Position numbers and translations under genes: made by a program. 64,000 nt of DNA from NCBI RefSeq assembly GCF_041053105.1, contig NZ_CP163444.1, forward strand, positions 8,340,501-8,404,500, in the 5' to 3' direction. The notes below the pieces were generated by a model that saw only the letters and a list, made by a program, of their open reading frames with translations, was not told the origin of the DNA and ran no database searches. The first letter of the stretch is position 1. Each line of letters opens with the position of its first letter. The stretch is from Streptomyces sp. R44 (GTDB lineage: Bacteria > Actinomycetota > Actinomycetes > Streptomycetales > Streptomycetaceae). This document shows, piece after piece, positions 1 to 8,518 of the stretch.

Positions 1-558
1 CTGGACCTGCCGTCCGACTGCGTCGTCTTCGAGATCGACAGGGCGGGCGTGCTGGCCTTCAAGCAGCAGGTCCTCACGGACCTGTCGGCCGCCCCGCGGA
101 CGAAGCGCGTCCCCGTACCGGTCGACCTGCGCGAGGACTGGGCCACCGCGCTGACCTCCAGCGGCTTCGACCCGGCCGCACCGAGCGTCTGGCTGGCCGA
201 GGGGCTGCTCTTCTACCTGCCGGGCCCCACCGAGACGCACCTCATCGACACGGTGGATCGGCTGACCACCGGAGGCGGCGCCCTGGCCTTCGAGGCCAAG
301 CTGGAGAAGGACCTGCTGGCGTACCGCGACAGCGCGATCTACACGGCGACGCGCGAGCAGATCGGCATCGACCTGCTCGACCTCTTCGACCTGGGACCGC
401 GCCCCGACACGGCGGGCCATCTGACGGCCAAGGGCTGGTCGACGTCGATGCGCACGCCCTTCGACTTCACCCGCCGGCACGGACGAGGTCCCCTCCCCGA
501 GCCGAACGACGCCCTGGAGGGGAACCGATGGGTCTTCGCCCACAAGCCCGGGGCGTGA
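1..558 (+). CDS. SAM-dependent methyltransferase, 3' part
   Basis: This is the C-terminal about 185 residues of a class I SAM-dependent methyltransferase of the leucine-carboxyl-methyltransferase-like group common in actinomycetes (TIGR00027 type). The reading frame is open from base 1, so the gene begins outside the window. The run VVFEIDRAGVLAFKQQVL near the left edge matches the family segment in which an acidic E-x-D contacts SAM. WLAEGLLFYLP further on is another family hallmark. The C-terminus (NRWVFAHKPGA) looks natural and the stop is at 556-558. The methyl acceptor cannot be inferred from the sequence. Confidence 0.85.
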   Translation: MDLPSDCVVFEIDRAGVLAFKQQVLTDLSAAPRTKRVPVPVDLREDWATALTSSGFDPAAPSVWLAEGLLFYLPGPTETHLIDTVDRLTTGGGALAFEAKLEKDLLAYRDSAIYTATREQIGIDLLDLFDLGPRPDTAGHLTAKGWSTSMRTPFDFTRRHGRGPLPEPNDALEGNRWVFAHKPGA

Positions 559-627
559 CGTCCGCCGGGCCGACGGTGTGTCCCGGGACGGCCGACCCCG
601 CCCCGGGACGCTCACGAGGGGGCCGTG

Positions 628-1161
628 TCAGACGGCCGGTGCGCCCACCAGCCGGTCGCCGGGGATCCCGGCCAGGTCCGGTGCGTAGTAGTCCTCGATG
701 CCGGCGGCCCACGCGGCCACGGTGATGCGGTCAGCGGCGTCCGGGCCGAAGGCGTCGAAGAGCGCGTGGATGTTCGCCTCCTCGAAGCCGATCGCCGTCA
801 TCAGCGACATGAAGAGCGGGCGCTCGATCAGGCCGTCCCCGTCCGGGTCGCCGAGTGCGGACAGCGCCCGGGCGAACTCGGTGATCGTGGGGCCGAAGCG
901 CTCGGGGTCGAGCACGAAGGGGCGGAACTCCTCGACGGTGATCACGCCGTCGCCGTCGGCGTCCAGCTCGGTGGCCAGCGTCGTCCAGTAGCGGTGGAAC
1001 GCAGCCCGGATGGCCTCTTTGGCGCCGGCGTCCGATGCGACCGCCGCCTCCAGAACACGTCCCGTCATCAGGTCGAAGTCGCCGGAGTCGATGACTCCGT
1101 TGCCGTTGACGTCGAAGAGGGAGAAGACCAGCTCGACCCGCTGGGCGGCCTCAGTGCGCAT
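628..1161 (-). CDS. EF-hand calcium-binding protein
   Basis: A 177-residue acidic cytosolic protein of the calerythrin/EF-hand type found in Streptomyces. Three loops carry the D-x-D/N-x-D/N-G pattern: DVNGNGVIDSGD near residue 20, DADGDGVITVEE near residue 70 and DPDGDGLIERPLF near residue 105. A fourth, degenerate loop (GPDAADRITVAAW) follows. There is no signal peptide or membrane segment, so a calcium buffer or sensor role in the cytoplasm is likely. The start at 1161 is chosen because an AGGTGA ribosome binding site precedes it. A longer reading frame upstream has no such site. Confidence 0.85.
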   Translation of the reverse strand: MRTEAAQRVELVFSLFDVNGNGVIDSGDFDLMTGRVLEAAVASDAGAKEAIRAAFHRYWTTLATELDADGDGVITVEEFRPFVLDPERFGPTITEFARALSALGDPDGDGLIERPLFMSLMTAIGFEEANIHALFDAFGPDAADRITVAAWAAGIEDYYAPDLAGIPGDRLVGAPAV

Positions 1162-1780
1162 GTCCGTCACCTGTCTCGTGCGGCCCGTCGGTGCCGGGCC
1201 CGGCTCAATGAGTTCTCCCACGTAACCGCGCCGAGGGGAGAGCCGTGACGGTGAGGCGGTCGCCGTTACCGGAAGGAGTGAGCCGGCCGACCATCAGTCC
1301 GGGCGCCTCGTACGGGACGCCCGGATCCAGGGTGCCTGACAGGCTGTACCGCCGCGCCCGCGACTGCGGGACCGCACCCATCTGGCGAGGCCCTGCTGCG
1401 CGGTCCCGTGAGGTCTCCCGTCCGCGATGAACTCGCGGAACCGTCGCTGGAAGCGGCGGGCTGAGGCTCTCACGGTCGCGCTGGGCAGCGGCGACCCTTC
1501 CGGCTGGCGCGTGGCCTCAGCGCGGAGCTCACCGAAGCGACGTGACGTGGCCGACCGCTGGTGCATGCTGGCTGCAGCGGCTGCCCCAGCGCGTGGAGAA
1601 CCGGGCGGCGAGGAACAGGCCGCGGCCTCCTTCGTCGGTCCCACGACGGCCGCACCTATCCGTCGAGCTGACGACGTCACCACATAACTGATCGTCTCAG
1701 AAGGCGGTTCGTAGGCGGCGGGGGCCTGACGCCATAGCAGCCCCTGGTTGACCGGATAGCCACCCTCTACGATCACGCCC
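1162..1780. other. Non-coding stretch with an IS end
   Basis: I see no convincing gene in these 619 bases. The only recognisable element is the minus-strand IS5 terminus at 1684-1721. The promoter for the following membrane-protein gene should lie in the last 60 bases, but no clear consensus is visible. Confidence 0.5.
1684..1721 (-). mobile_element. IS5-family transposase 3' end remnant
   Basis: On the minus strand this segment encodes the terminal RRLRTAF-stop of an IS5-family transposase, followed by the element's outer end (GACGATCAGTTAT). By eye 35 of 38 bases match, in inverted orientation, the end of the transposase relic at 3119-3156. Everything upstream of this tail is missing, so it is a scar of a second, oppositely oriented copy or of a rearranged one. 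Confidence 0.75.
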
Positions 1781-2590
1781 ATGTCAACCACCTCACCCCT
1801 ACCCGTTTTGCGCGGCTCCGGCGGAGTTGTCCTCCAAGCCGAGGACGACGACCTCGTGTTGACCCGAGGGCGCGAGAAGACGCGAATCCCGCTCCGGGCC
1901 GTGCGGACGGTCCGGACGGAGGGCCGTGCCGTCGCCGTGGAGCTCACCGCCCCACCGGGATCGACCCCGGCCGTCCATCGGGTCGGGGGCGTGAGCGAGG
2001 CGGCGGCCACGATGTTCGCCGACGCGGTCAACGCACTGCCCGAGCGCGCGGACGAGTCCGCGGAGGCCGCCGACGGATCGGGCCTCGTCACCGTCAGCAC
2101 AGTGACGGAGTCCGACGAGGCTGCGCGGTACCGCAGGTTCACGTTCTGGGCGTGGACTGCCGGCCTCCTGATCGTCGCGATGGCCGTGGTCATCGCGATC
2201 CTGGGGCCGCCGGAGACAGCGGTTCTATTCCTTTTGGTCACCCCGTTCGGCGTGGGGGTCACTGTATTCGGTGCCGTGTCGATGAAGGGGATGTACGACA
2301 TCTGGTACCTGCCCCGGCACGGCATCACCGTCGAGGCGAAACGCAGCGGCGCGAGCTACGTGTACACCGACATGCAGGGCACGACCCACAGCCGCATCGA
2401 CCTGCTCGGGAGGAGCACTGCCCCTACCGTCCAGGTCGCCTACCGCCCAGGGCGTCCCGACATGTCGACCTTCGTGCTGTCACGGCTCCGCAAGGTGTGG
2501 CTCACCTCCTTCTCCCTGGTCATTCTTCTCGTCGGCCTGGCCATCACCGCAGCGAGCGTCGCCATCGTGGCCGAAGCCTTCCGGGGCTGA
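1781..2590 (+). CDS. Hypothetical integral membrane protein
   Basis: A 269-residue protein. The first about 90 residues read as a small beta-rich, PH-like cytoplasmic domain (VLQAEDDDLVLTRGREKTRI followed by an arginine/valine-rich strand region). Two adjacent hydrophobic helices follow at about residues 118-165. A second soluble segment resembles DUF3592 proteins (ITVEAKRSGASYVYTDMQG and VQVAYRPGRPDMSTF). A final transmembrane helix lies at about residues 240-265. I do not know its function. It sits between two inverted IS5 ends and its stop is only a few bases from the transposase relic, so it may have been carried or trapped by IS activity. Start ATG at 1781; the ribosome binding site is not obvious. 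Confidence 0.7.
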   Translation: MSTTSPLPVLRGSGGVVLQAEDDDLVLTRGREKTRIPLRAVRTVRTEGRAVAVELTAPPGSTPAVHRVGGVSEAAATMFADAVNALPERADESAEAADGSGLVTVSTVTESDEAARYRRFTFWAWTAGLLIVAMAVVIAILGPPETAVLFLLVTPFGVGVTVFGAVSMKGMYDIWYLPRHGITVEAKRSGASYVYTDMQGTTHSRIDLLGRSTAPTVQVAYRPGRPDMSTFVLSRLRKVWLTSFSLVILLVGLAITAASVAIVAEAFRG

Positions 2591-2593
2591 AGC

Positions 2594-3143
2594 TCCCTGC
2601 TGGCCGAGCTGCGCCGCGCCGACCTGCTGGACCTGGACGACTGCTCCGTGGACGGGTCGCACGTCCGGGCCCTGAAATGGGGGGATCGCGTTGGTCCCTC
2701 GCCGGTGGACTGTGCCCGTTCCGGCTCCGAGCACCACCTGATCGTCGACCGCCACGGAACCCCGCTCGCCGTGCACCCTCACCGGCGGCAACCGGCACGA
2801 CGTCACCCGGCTCCTGCCGCTGCTGGACGCCGTCCCATCGATGCGCGGCCGGCGGGGCGCCCCCGCCGCAAACCCCGGCGCCTGTACGCGGACCGGGGCT
2901 ACGACCTCGACAAGTACCGCCGCCTGCTGGGGAAGCGCGGCATCAAGCCGCCGATCACGCGACGGGGCGTCGCCCACGGTTCCGGACTGGGCGGTGCGTT
3001 GGGTGGTCGAGCGCGCCTTCGCCTGGCTGCACCAGTTCAAACGGCTCCGCATCCGGTACGAACGACGCGCAGATCTCCATGAGGGCCTGCTCGAACTGGC
3101 CCGCAGCCTCGTATGCCTCCGCCGCCTGCGAACCGCATTCTGA
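2594..3143 (+). pseudogene. IS5-family transposase, degenerate
   Basis: Reading across frames recovers an IS5-family (IS1647-like) DDE transposase: LLAELRRADLLDLDDCSVDGSHVRALK, then SEHHLIVDRHGTPLAV, LYADRGYD, and near the end ERAFAWLHQFKRLRIRYERR and CLRRLRTAF. Catalytic-region landmarks (DGSHV, YADRGYD, VERAFAW) are still visible. At least three frame changes are needed: near 2777, near 2860 and near 2985. The N-terminal third is absent. It starts immediately after the preceding membrane-protein gene. The stop at 3141-3143 and the outer end (to 3156) are preserved. Confidence 0.85.
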
Positions 3144-3232
3144 AACGATCAGTTATTGAAGTCGGTGTGGCGGGCTCGCGGCGCTCAGGACTCTTTCTCG
3201 CGGTGGGGGAGGTGCTCGGGCATGCCGTGGGG

Positions 3233-3263
3233 CATGGGGCCCGGTCTTCTCCCGGGCCCCATG
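3233..3263 (-). terminator. Rho-independent-type hairpin after the monooxygenase
   Basis: Perfect 12-bp arms (CATGGGGCCCGG at 3233-3244 and its complement at 3252-3263) are separated by 7 bases. The hairpin lies immediately downstream of the stop of the minus-strand monooxygenase, as expected for a terminator. Confidence 0.75.
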
Positions 3264-3267
3264 GTGC

Positions 3268-4784
3268 TTACGCGGTCGCAGCGATCTCGGCGGTGGTGTA
3301 CGGGGCCGGGTCGAAGGTGCCGTTGCGGTACCGGAACTCGTGCGCGAACTCCGGCCAGACGATGGTCAGGCGGCCGCTGCGCTCGTCGACGTACCAACTC
3401 TGGCAGCCGTTGCTGAGCCAGACGGTGCCCTGGCTGCGCTCGTGGAGTTCGTCCACGTACCGCGCCTGGGCCTCGGCGGGCACGTCGACGACGCGGTTGC
3501 CATGGGCCTCGCTCCACTCGAGCGCACCCAGGATGTAGTCGATCTGGGCCTCGATGATGTAGACGATGGAGTTGTGGCCGAGTCCCGTGTTGGGGCCGTT
3601 GATGAGGAACAGGTTGGGGAAGCCGGCGACCGTGGTCGACGCGAAGGCCTCCATGCCCTCGGCCCAGTGGTCGGCGAGCGAGAGACCCTCCGCGTCCCGG
3701 ACCAGGGCGGCGTACGGCGGCTCGGTGACCTCGAATCCGGTGCAGAAGACCAGCACGTCGCATTCGTCGGCGTTGCCGTCCGCGGAGAAGACCTTGTCGC
3801 CTTCGACGCGGTCGAGGGCCGAGGCCTCCAGCGTCACGTTGTCCTGCTGCAGCGCCGGGTAGAAGAGGTCGGAGATCAGGACGCGCTTGCAGCCGATCTC
3901 GTAGTGGGGCGTCAGCTTGGCACGCAGCGCCTCGTCCTCGACCTGGTTCGCGAGGTGCTTGCCCGCGAGCGCCTTGGCCTGGGCGAGGTACTGCGGAACC
4001 GCCCGCCGCTGCGCGTAGGAGTTCTCGAGCATCCAGAAGATCTCCGAGCGGTGGGTCGCCATGGACTCCGGGTCCCGGCGGAAGGTCCGCTTCTCGATCT
4101 CGCTGTAGGCGCGGTCCGGACGTGGAATGACGTACGGCGCACTGCGCTGGAAGACCACCAGCTCGGAGGCGATCTTGGCGAGTTCGGGGATCACCTGGAT
4201 CGCCGTGGCACCGGACCCGACGATGCCGACCCGCTTGCCTTGCAGGGGAACCTCGCCGTTCCAGCGGGCCGAGTGGAACACCTGGCCGGTGAAACCGTCC
4301 AGGCCCGGGATCGGGGGAAGGCTCTCGTCGGCGAGGTGTCCGGTGCCGGTCACGAGGTAGCGTCCGGTGAAGACGCCACTGGAGGTCTTGACCGTCCAGA
4401 GTTGCGCGTCGGCGTCCCAGCGGGCGTCCTCGACGTCGGCGCCGAACCGGATGTGCGGCAGCAGCCCCTCCTCACGGGCGGTGTCCCGCAGGTACTGCTG
4501 GATCTCCGGGCCCGGGGAGAACATCCGCGACCAGTCGGGGTTGGGCCTGAAGGAGAAGGAGTAGAGGTGCGAGGGGACGTCAACGCGGCGGCGGGGTAGG
4601 TGTTGTCGCGCCAGGTGCCGCCGACGTCGTGCGCGCGCTCCAGGGCGACGAAGGACTCCTGGCCGTTGCGCTTCAGCTGGGCGGCCATGCCGAGGCCGGC
4701 GAAGCCGGTGCCGATGATGACGACCTCGACGTGGGCGAGGGGGTCCTCGGTGATCTGGCTCTGGGAGGTGGAGGGCGTGCTCAT
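3268..4784 (-). pseudogene. Baeyer-Villiger flavin monooxygenase, frameshifted
   Basis: A class B flavoprotein monooxygenase (FAD/NADPH) that would convert ketones to esters or lactones. The N-terminal FAD motif GTGFAGLG, the GGTWRDNTYP segment, the Baeyer-Villiger fingerprint FTGQVFHSARW and the second Rossmann motif GIVGSGATAIQ are all present. The start at 4784 is preceded by GGAG. The frame breaks at about 4581-4586. After NTYPAAA the expected cysteine-aspartate codons (tgc gac) read ttgac, which is one base short. The protein continues in another frame as VPSHLYSFSFRPNPDWSRM and on to the stop at 3268. It is either a true pseudogene or a single sequencing error. It is probably co-transcribed with the hydrolase 28 bases upstream. 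Confidence 0.85.
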
Positions 4785-4812
4785 GCGAAATCTCCGTTTG
4801 CGGTGAGTGGCT

Positions 4813-5552
4813 CTACGGGCTGTCGGCGGGAACGATCGAGCCGGCGGCGTGCCGCGACGGCGACGCGTTGAACTGGTCGATGATCTGGACCAGTTGGCCG
4901 GGACGTTCGAAGACGACGGCGTGCCCCGACGCGATCTTGGCGTAACGGGCGTCGGGAATCGCGCCGAACAGCGCCTTGCTGTGCCGCACCGGCACCATTT
5001 GGTCGTGCGTGCAGCCGACGACCAGCGTGGTGGCCTTGATGCCCGGGATCAGTTCGGAGATGTCGACCGTCTGGTTCAGCGCCATCTGCAGGTCGTAGAA
5101 GTGGTCCGGGGCGAGGGACTTGAACGTGAGCGCCAGCTCCTCAAGGTGGGCGAGGGCCAGGAAGGGGCCGCCGAACGCGCAGAAGGCCGTGTATTCGCCG
5201 AGCGCGGACGAGCCCTCCTTGCGCAGCTGCTGCCACACCTTGTTGCGCAGCTTCTGCTGCGTGTCCGCGGTGATCCACCCGGCCACCAGGACGAGGTTGC
5301 GCACCAGCTCGGGGTGGCGCGCCGCGACGGCCGCGGCGACGACGGAGCCCAGCGAGTAGCCCACGAGCGTGACCGCCTGGCCGGGGAGCACCGCTTCGAT
5401 GACGGCCGCGACCTGCTTGCCCAGGTGCTCCACCGTGAGGGTGCCGCCGGTCGGGACCGGCTGGGCCAGGTCGACCGAGACGACCCGCTGCCGCGCGGAC
5501 AGCAGCGGGAACAGGTACCCGTAGTGCTTCTGCGTGCTGCCGCCGGTGCCGC
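4813..5552 (-). pseudogene. Alpha/beta hydrolase, 5' end missing
   Basis: An alpha/beta-hydrolase-fold protein retaining its triad. The nucleophile elbow is VGYSLGSVVA, the acid lies in GCTHDQMVP and the base in ASGHAVVFERP. Recognisable sequence begins abruptly at about 5550 with GTGGSTQKHYGYLFPLL, the loop just after the oxyanion HG motif, so about 20-30 N-terminal residues and the start codon are gone. The frame stays open beyond this point but is antisense to the neighbouring IclR gene and carries no hydrolase sequence. It would act with the monooxygenase as ester or lactone hydrolase. Confidence 0.8.
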
Positions 5553-6245
5553 CCGTCTGCTCGACGTCGCCGACGCGACGGGCATCGCCCGCCCTACGGT
5601 GCACCGGATTCTCCAGGAACTGATGGGGGCCGGCTTCATCGAGCAGCGCTCCGGCAAGCGGTACGGACTGGGGCCCGCTCTCTACACGCTGGGCCTCGGC
5701 GCTCCGACCCCGATCCGCGACCTCGGGAGCATCGAGAGGGCGGCCCAGCGCCTCGCCCAGCAGACCGGGGACACCGTCTACGGCGCCATCCGGCGGTTCG
5801 ACGGCGTGCACTACCTGACGCGCTGCGAGGGCGCCCACCCCATCCGGGCAAAGCTCGTCGACGTGGGCGAGACGATGCCCCTCGGCGTCACCTACGCCGG
5901 CATCGCCCTGCTCTCCTGGCACGGGCCGGAGGCCGTGGAGGCCCAGGTGCGGGCCAACCAGCCAGTGCAGCGCACGCTGCGGGGATCCATCCTGGACCTC
6001 GACGACAACCTGACGGCCGTACGCCAGGCGACCGCCCAGGTACGCGAACGCGGCTACTGCTTCGACAGGGACACCGTGCTGGAGGGCGTCTCGGGGCTGG
6101 CTTCACCGATCCTCTCGGCGACCGCCGAACCGTACCTGGCCCTCACCATCTCGGCGATCAACGACCGTGTTCCCTCTTGGCGCGTGGACGAACTGGCCCC
6201 CTCCTGCTCCGGACAGCCCGTGAGATGACCTCCTTCATCCAGTAG
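5549..6245 (+). pseudogene. IclR-family regulator, truncated and frameshifted
   Basis: An IclR-type transcription factor. The winged helix-turn-helix remnant reads LLDVADATGIARPTVHRI and is followed by QELMGAGFIEQ and RYGLGPALYTLG. The effector domain runs from RDLGSIERAAQRLA to LALTISAINDRVP. The first helix of the DNA-binding domain and the start codon are missing, because sequence begins at the same base where the divergent hydrolase begins. Near 6195-6202 one C appears lost. The open frame ends SCSGQPVR, whereas the neighbouring frame gives the expected IclR tail PLLLRTAREMTSFIQ with a stop at 6243-6245. It was presumably the regulator of the hydrolase-monooxygenase pair. Confidence 0.82.
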
Positions 6246-6849
6246 GGCCGCGTCGCCCCGGCGACAGCGCCGACGGACGCGCCCCGCGGCCGCGCGGAGC
6301 AGACGACGGATCCGCACCAGGGAGGATGCCGGACGGCTAGCGCGCGCACGCGCCCCGGCCACCCGGCATGTACGACGCGGCCAGGCGGCCGACTGAGGTC
6401 ATCAATCTCCGCGTCGAACAGGGTCACCTGCCGACGCAAGTCGGCTGCTGCGATCAGGTCAGGCGCCCCTTTTTGTGTCCCTGGAAGAAGCCGAGCCGCT
6501 TCGGTGGGGAGGACACCAGCAGGTTCTTCGTCTGCTGGTGGTACACATCTCACACGGTCGCTGACCAGTGGAAACGGCCTGGACTCGCGCAAGGTGTACG
6601 CGGCCGGTCCGCGTATGGCCCGGATCTTGAGCGGTATGGAGCAGGCACCCGACCGGTGGCTGGGGGCGGCAGTGAGCCGGCGCACAGACGGAGGCGAGGT
6701 CACCACGGGCCCGCCGTTGGAGGGTCTCGAGACTTCGGGCGGCCTCCGGTGTGATCCCAGTGGACCCCGTGGCTGTGCGACGGTCGGCCGGCTGCGGCAG
6801 CATCGACGTGACCTGGAGATCGCGGGAAGCGGGAGAGACGGAGGCGGTC
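6246..6849. other. Non-coding stretch with repeat copy A
   Basis: About 600 bases without a supportable gene. They contain the dispersed repeat at 6522-6630 and a small potential stem (CAGCAG and CTGCTG around 6518-6537). The remainder shows nothing recognisable. Confidence 0.5.
6522..6630 (+). repeat. Dispersed repeat of about 100 bp, copy A
   Basis: This copy aligns without gaps to copy C at 20249-20360. About 80 of 101 positions agree by hand, including an identical 19-base block (6606-6624 against 20331-20349). A looser copy B lies at 8229-8330. The conserved core contains TTCTTCGT, TGGTGGTAC and GCTGACCAG. All copies sit in gene-poor DNA. No identity to a known IS or RNA family is evident. 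Confidence 0.6.
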
Positions 6850-7647
6850 ATGGCAGCAGGGTGGGAGCCCCGGCCCTCGGCCGATGCCGAAGGAGTCGAA
6901 TGGCGGCCGGCGCTGGACGTGCCCCTGCCGGGGCAGCAGCGCCGCTGGACGGTACTCCTGCGCTGGCTGCTGCTCCTGCCACAGTTCATCGTCGTCGCCG
7001 TGCTGTCGTTCGCCGCGTTCTTCGTCACGATCGCGGCCTGGTTCAGCGCCCTGGTCCTGGGCCGTCTGCCCGACTCGATCGCGTCCTTCCTCGGCTCGGT
7101 CCTCGCCTACCAGACCCGGGTCTCGGCCAGCGCGGCCCTGCTCGTCGACCGCTACCCGCCGTTCTCCTTCGACGCCCCCGACTACCCCGTGCGCATCGAG
7201 TTGCGCGCCACCCCGCTCAACCGGCTCGCCGTGCTGTTCCGGCTGATCCTCATGATTCCGGCGGCGATCGTCAACAGCCTCGCCCAGGCCGGCTGGTTCG
7301 CGATCTGCTGGGTGTTCTGGCTGATCGGCATCGTCCTGGGCCGTCTGCCCGATCCGGTCTTCGGCGCCACGGCGGCCGTTGTCCGTTACCGGATGCGACT
7401 CGTGGCCTACGCGACGATGCTGACGCCGGTGTACCCCAAGGGACTCCTGGGCGACGCCGCCGAGGCTGCATCGCAGCCCGCCTACTCCGCGACGCGTCCG
7501 CTCCGTCTGAGCACCGCCGCGCAGGTACTGGTCTGGCTCTTCCTGCTCCTCGGGCTGGCGGGTCACCTGACCTCGGGCACGATCGACTACGACGACGCAG
7601 GCGACGACCGCCCGGGGGCGGGCACCGCACAAGAGGTCAGGGTCTGA
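6850..7647 (+). CDS. DUF4389 membrane protein
   Basis: A 265-residue integral membrane protein of the DUF4389 family. After a short polar N-terminus come four main hydrophobic stretches. WTVLLRWLLLLPQFIVVAVLSFAAFF sits near residue 30 and a second near 150 reads LFRLILMIPAAIVNSLAQ. The internally repeated signature VLGRLPDSIASFLGSVLAYQTRV and VLGRLPDPVFGATAAVVRYRMRL suggests two half-repeats of about 90 residues, as is usual for the family. A C-terminal helix (VLVWLFLLLGLAGH) closes it. Function unknown. The start at 6850 is preferred because GGAG lies 7-8 bases upstream; an earlier in-frame start lacks one. Confidence 0.8.
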   Translation: MAAGWEPRPSADAEGVEWRPALDVPLPGQQRRWTVLLRWLLLLPQFIVVAVLSFAAFFVTIAAWFSALVLGRLPDSIASFLGSVLAYQTRVSASAALLVDRYPPFSFDAPDYPVRIELRATPLNRLAVLFRLILMIPAAIVNSLAQAGWFAICWVFWLIGIVLGRLPDPVFGATAAVVRYRMRLVAYATMLTPVYPKGLLGDAAEAASQPAYSATRPLRLSTAAQVLVWLFLLLGLAGHLTSGTIDYDDAGDDRPGAGTAQEVRV

Positions 7648-7789
7648 GCATTCGTCGTCCCCGACCGCAGCACACGGCGATCGTCGCCCACTGGGACCAG
7701 CCGACCAGGGTGGGCCTGTCGAGCCCGGGACCACCCGATCGAGCGGTCGCCGTCGTCGATGGAGGCTCTCGGTACGCAGTCCTTCTGAT

Positions 7790-8115
7790 CACAGGCACCC
7801 AGGGTCTGACCGCCGGCTACATCTGGCCCAGCACGGGCGGTGACTCCGGCGCCCACCCGTCGACCGCCCTCGGCCTGCTGCCCCTCAACGCCTTCGCCAC
7901 CGGCCTCACCTTCATGCCCGCGGCCTCACTCGTCATCGGCGGCGTCGAGCTGGAACACGCTGGATCGGCCTCGGACTGCTTCAGACCATCCAGCAGCTGG
8001 GCGGAGCAGCCGGATCCGCCCGATCGTGTCGGCGTGCGCGACCGCCGCGGTCCCCGGCGAACTCGCCCCCGGTGCGAGCGCCGCCTTCCTGGCCACCCCG
8101 GGTCTCACGACCGGT
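7790..8115 (+). pseudogene. MFS (DHA2-type) transporter C-terminal fragment
   Basis: Read across frames, this fragment gives the conserved end of a DHA2/EmrB-like multidrug transporter. LPLNAFATGLTFMPAASLVI, GGVELEHAGSAS, then (after a one-base shift near 7973) GLLQTIQQLGGAAGS. A further shift near 8028 gives ATAAVPGELAPGASAAFLAT and PGLTTG. The N-terminal ten helices are absent. It is a relic and cannot function. Confidence 0.7.
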
Positions 8116-8228
8116 CGCGGCGCATTCGGCCATCGCGATCTCGGTCACCTCGCCGAGATCCTCCTGGCCCGCCTCGCCGAGGTGCTCAGAAGACCCCGAG
8201 CTGCTTATGCGAGTCGCTGACCAGCGGA

Positions 8229-8330
8229 TTCTTGGTGTGATGGTGGTACGCGAACCGCATGCCACGTGACCAGGGGAAGAGCAGTCAGGCGGGCCCGGGC
8301 CGGGTGCTCGGTCCGGGACCGGCCCGGATC
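8229..8330 (+). repeat. Dispersed repeat, copy B
   Basis: A diverged copy of the repeat at 6522 and 20249. The spacing between the TTCTTGG block (8229) and the GGTCCGGG block (8310) is 81 bases, against 82 in the other two copies. It is preceded by a second GCTGACCAGCGGA word that can form a small CGCTG/CAGCG stem. It lies between the MFS relic and the following phosphatase gene. Confidence 0.5.
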
Positions 8331-8518
8331 TCGGTCACTGTGAGCCGAAGCCCGAGGACCGGAGGCCACTGTCAGTGGCTGCGCCTTCACACGGTCGCTG
8401 CCTTCCCCTTCTCCGCGCCGCCCCGGACAAGCTCTCGGCCCGGAGCCAGCCGATCGGCCGGAAAAAGGTGCATGCTGGGCACGAGCAACGATCGAGTTCC
8501 TGCCTGGAGGTCGAAAGA

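Noticed and set aside
1427..1687. Possible small plus-strand gene before the IS5 end
   Set aside because: No ribosome binding site, no recognisable family, and Arg/Ala composition similar to random high-GC frames.
4807..5548. Long open frame on the plus strand in front of the IclR sequence
   Set aside because: It is the antisense of the alpha/beta hydrolase. Only the part after about 5549 has IclR character, so the apparent fusion is not a real protein.
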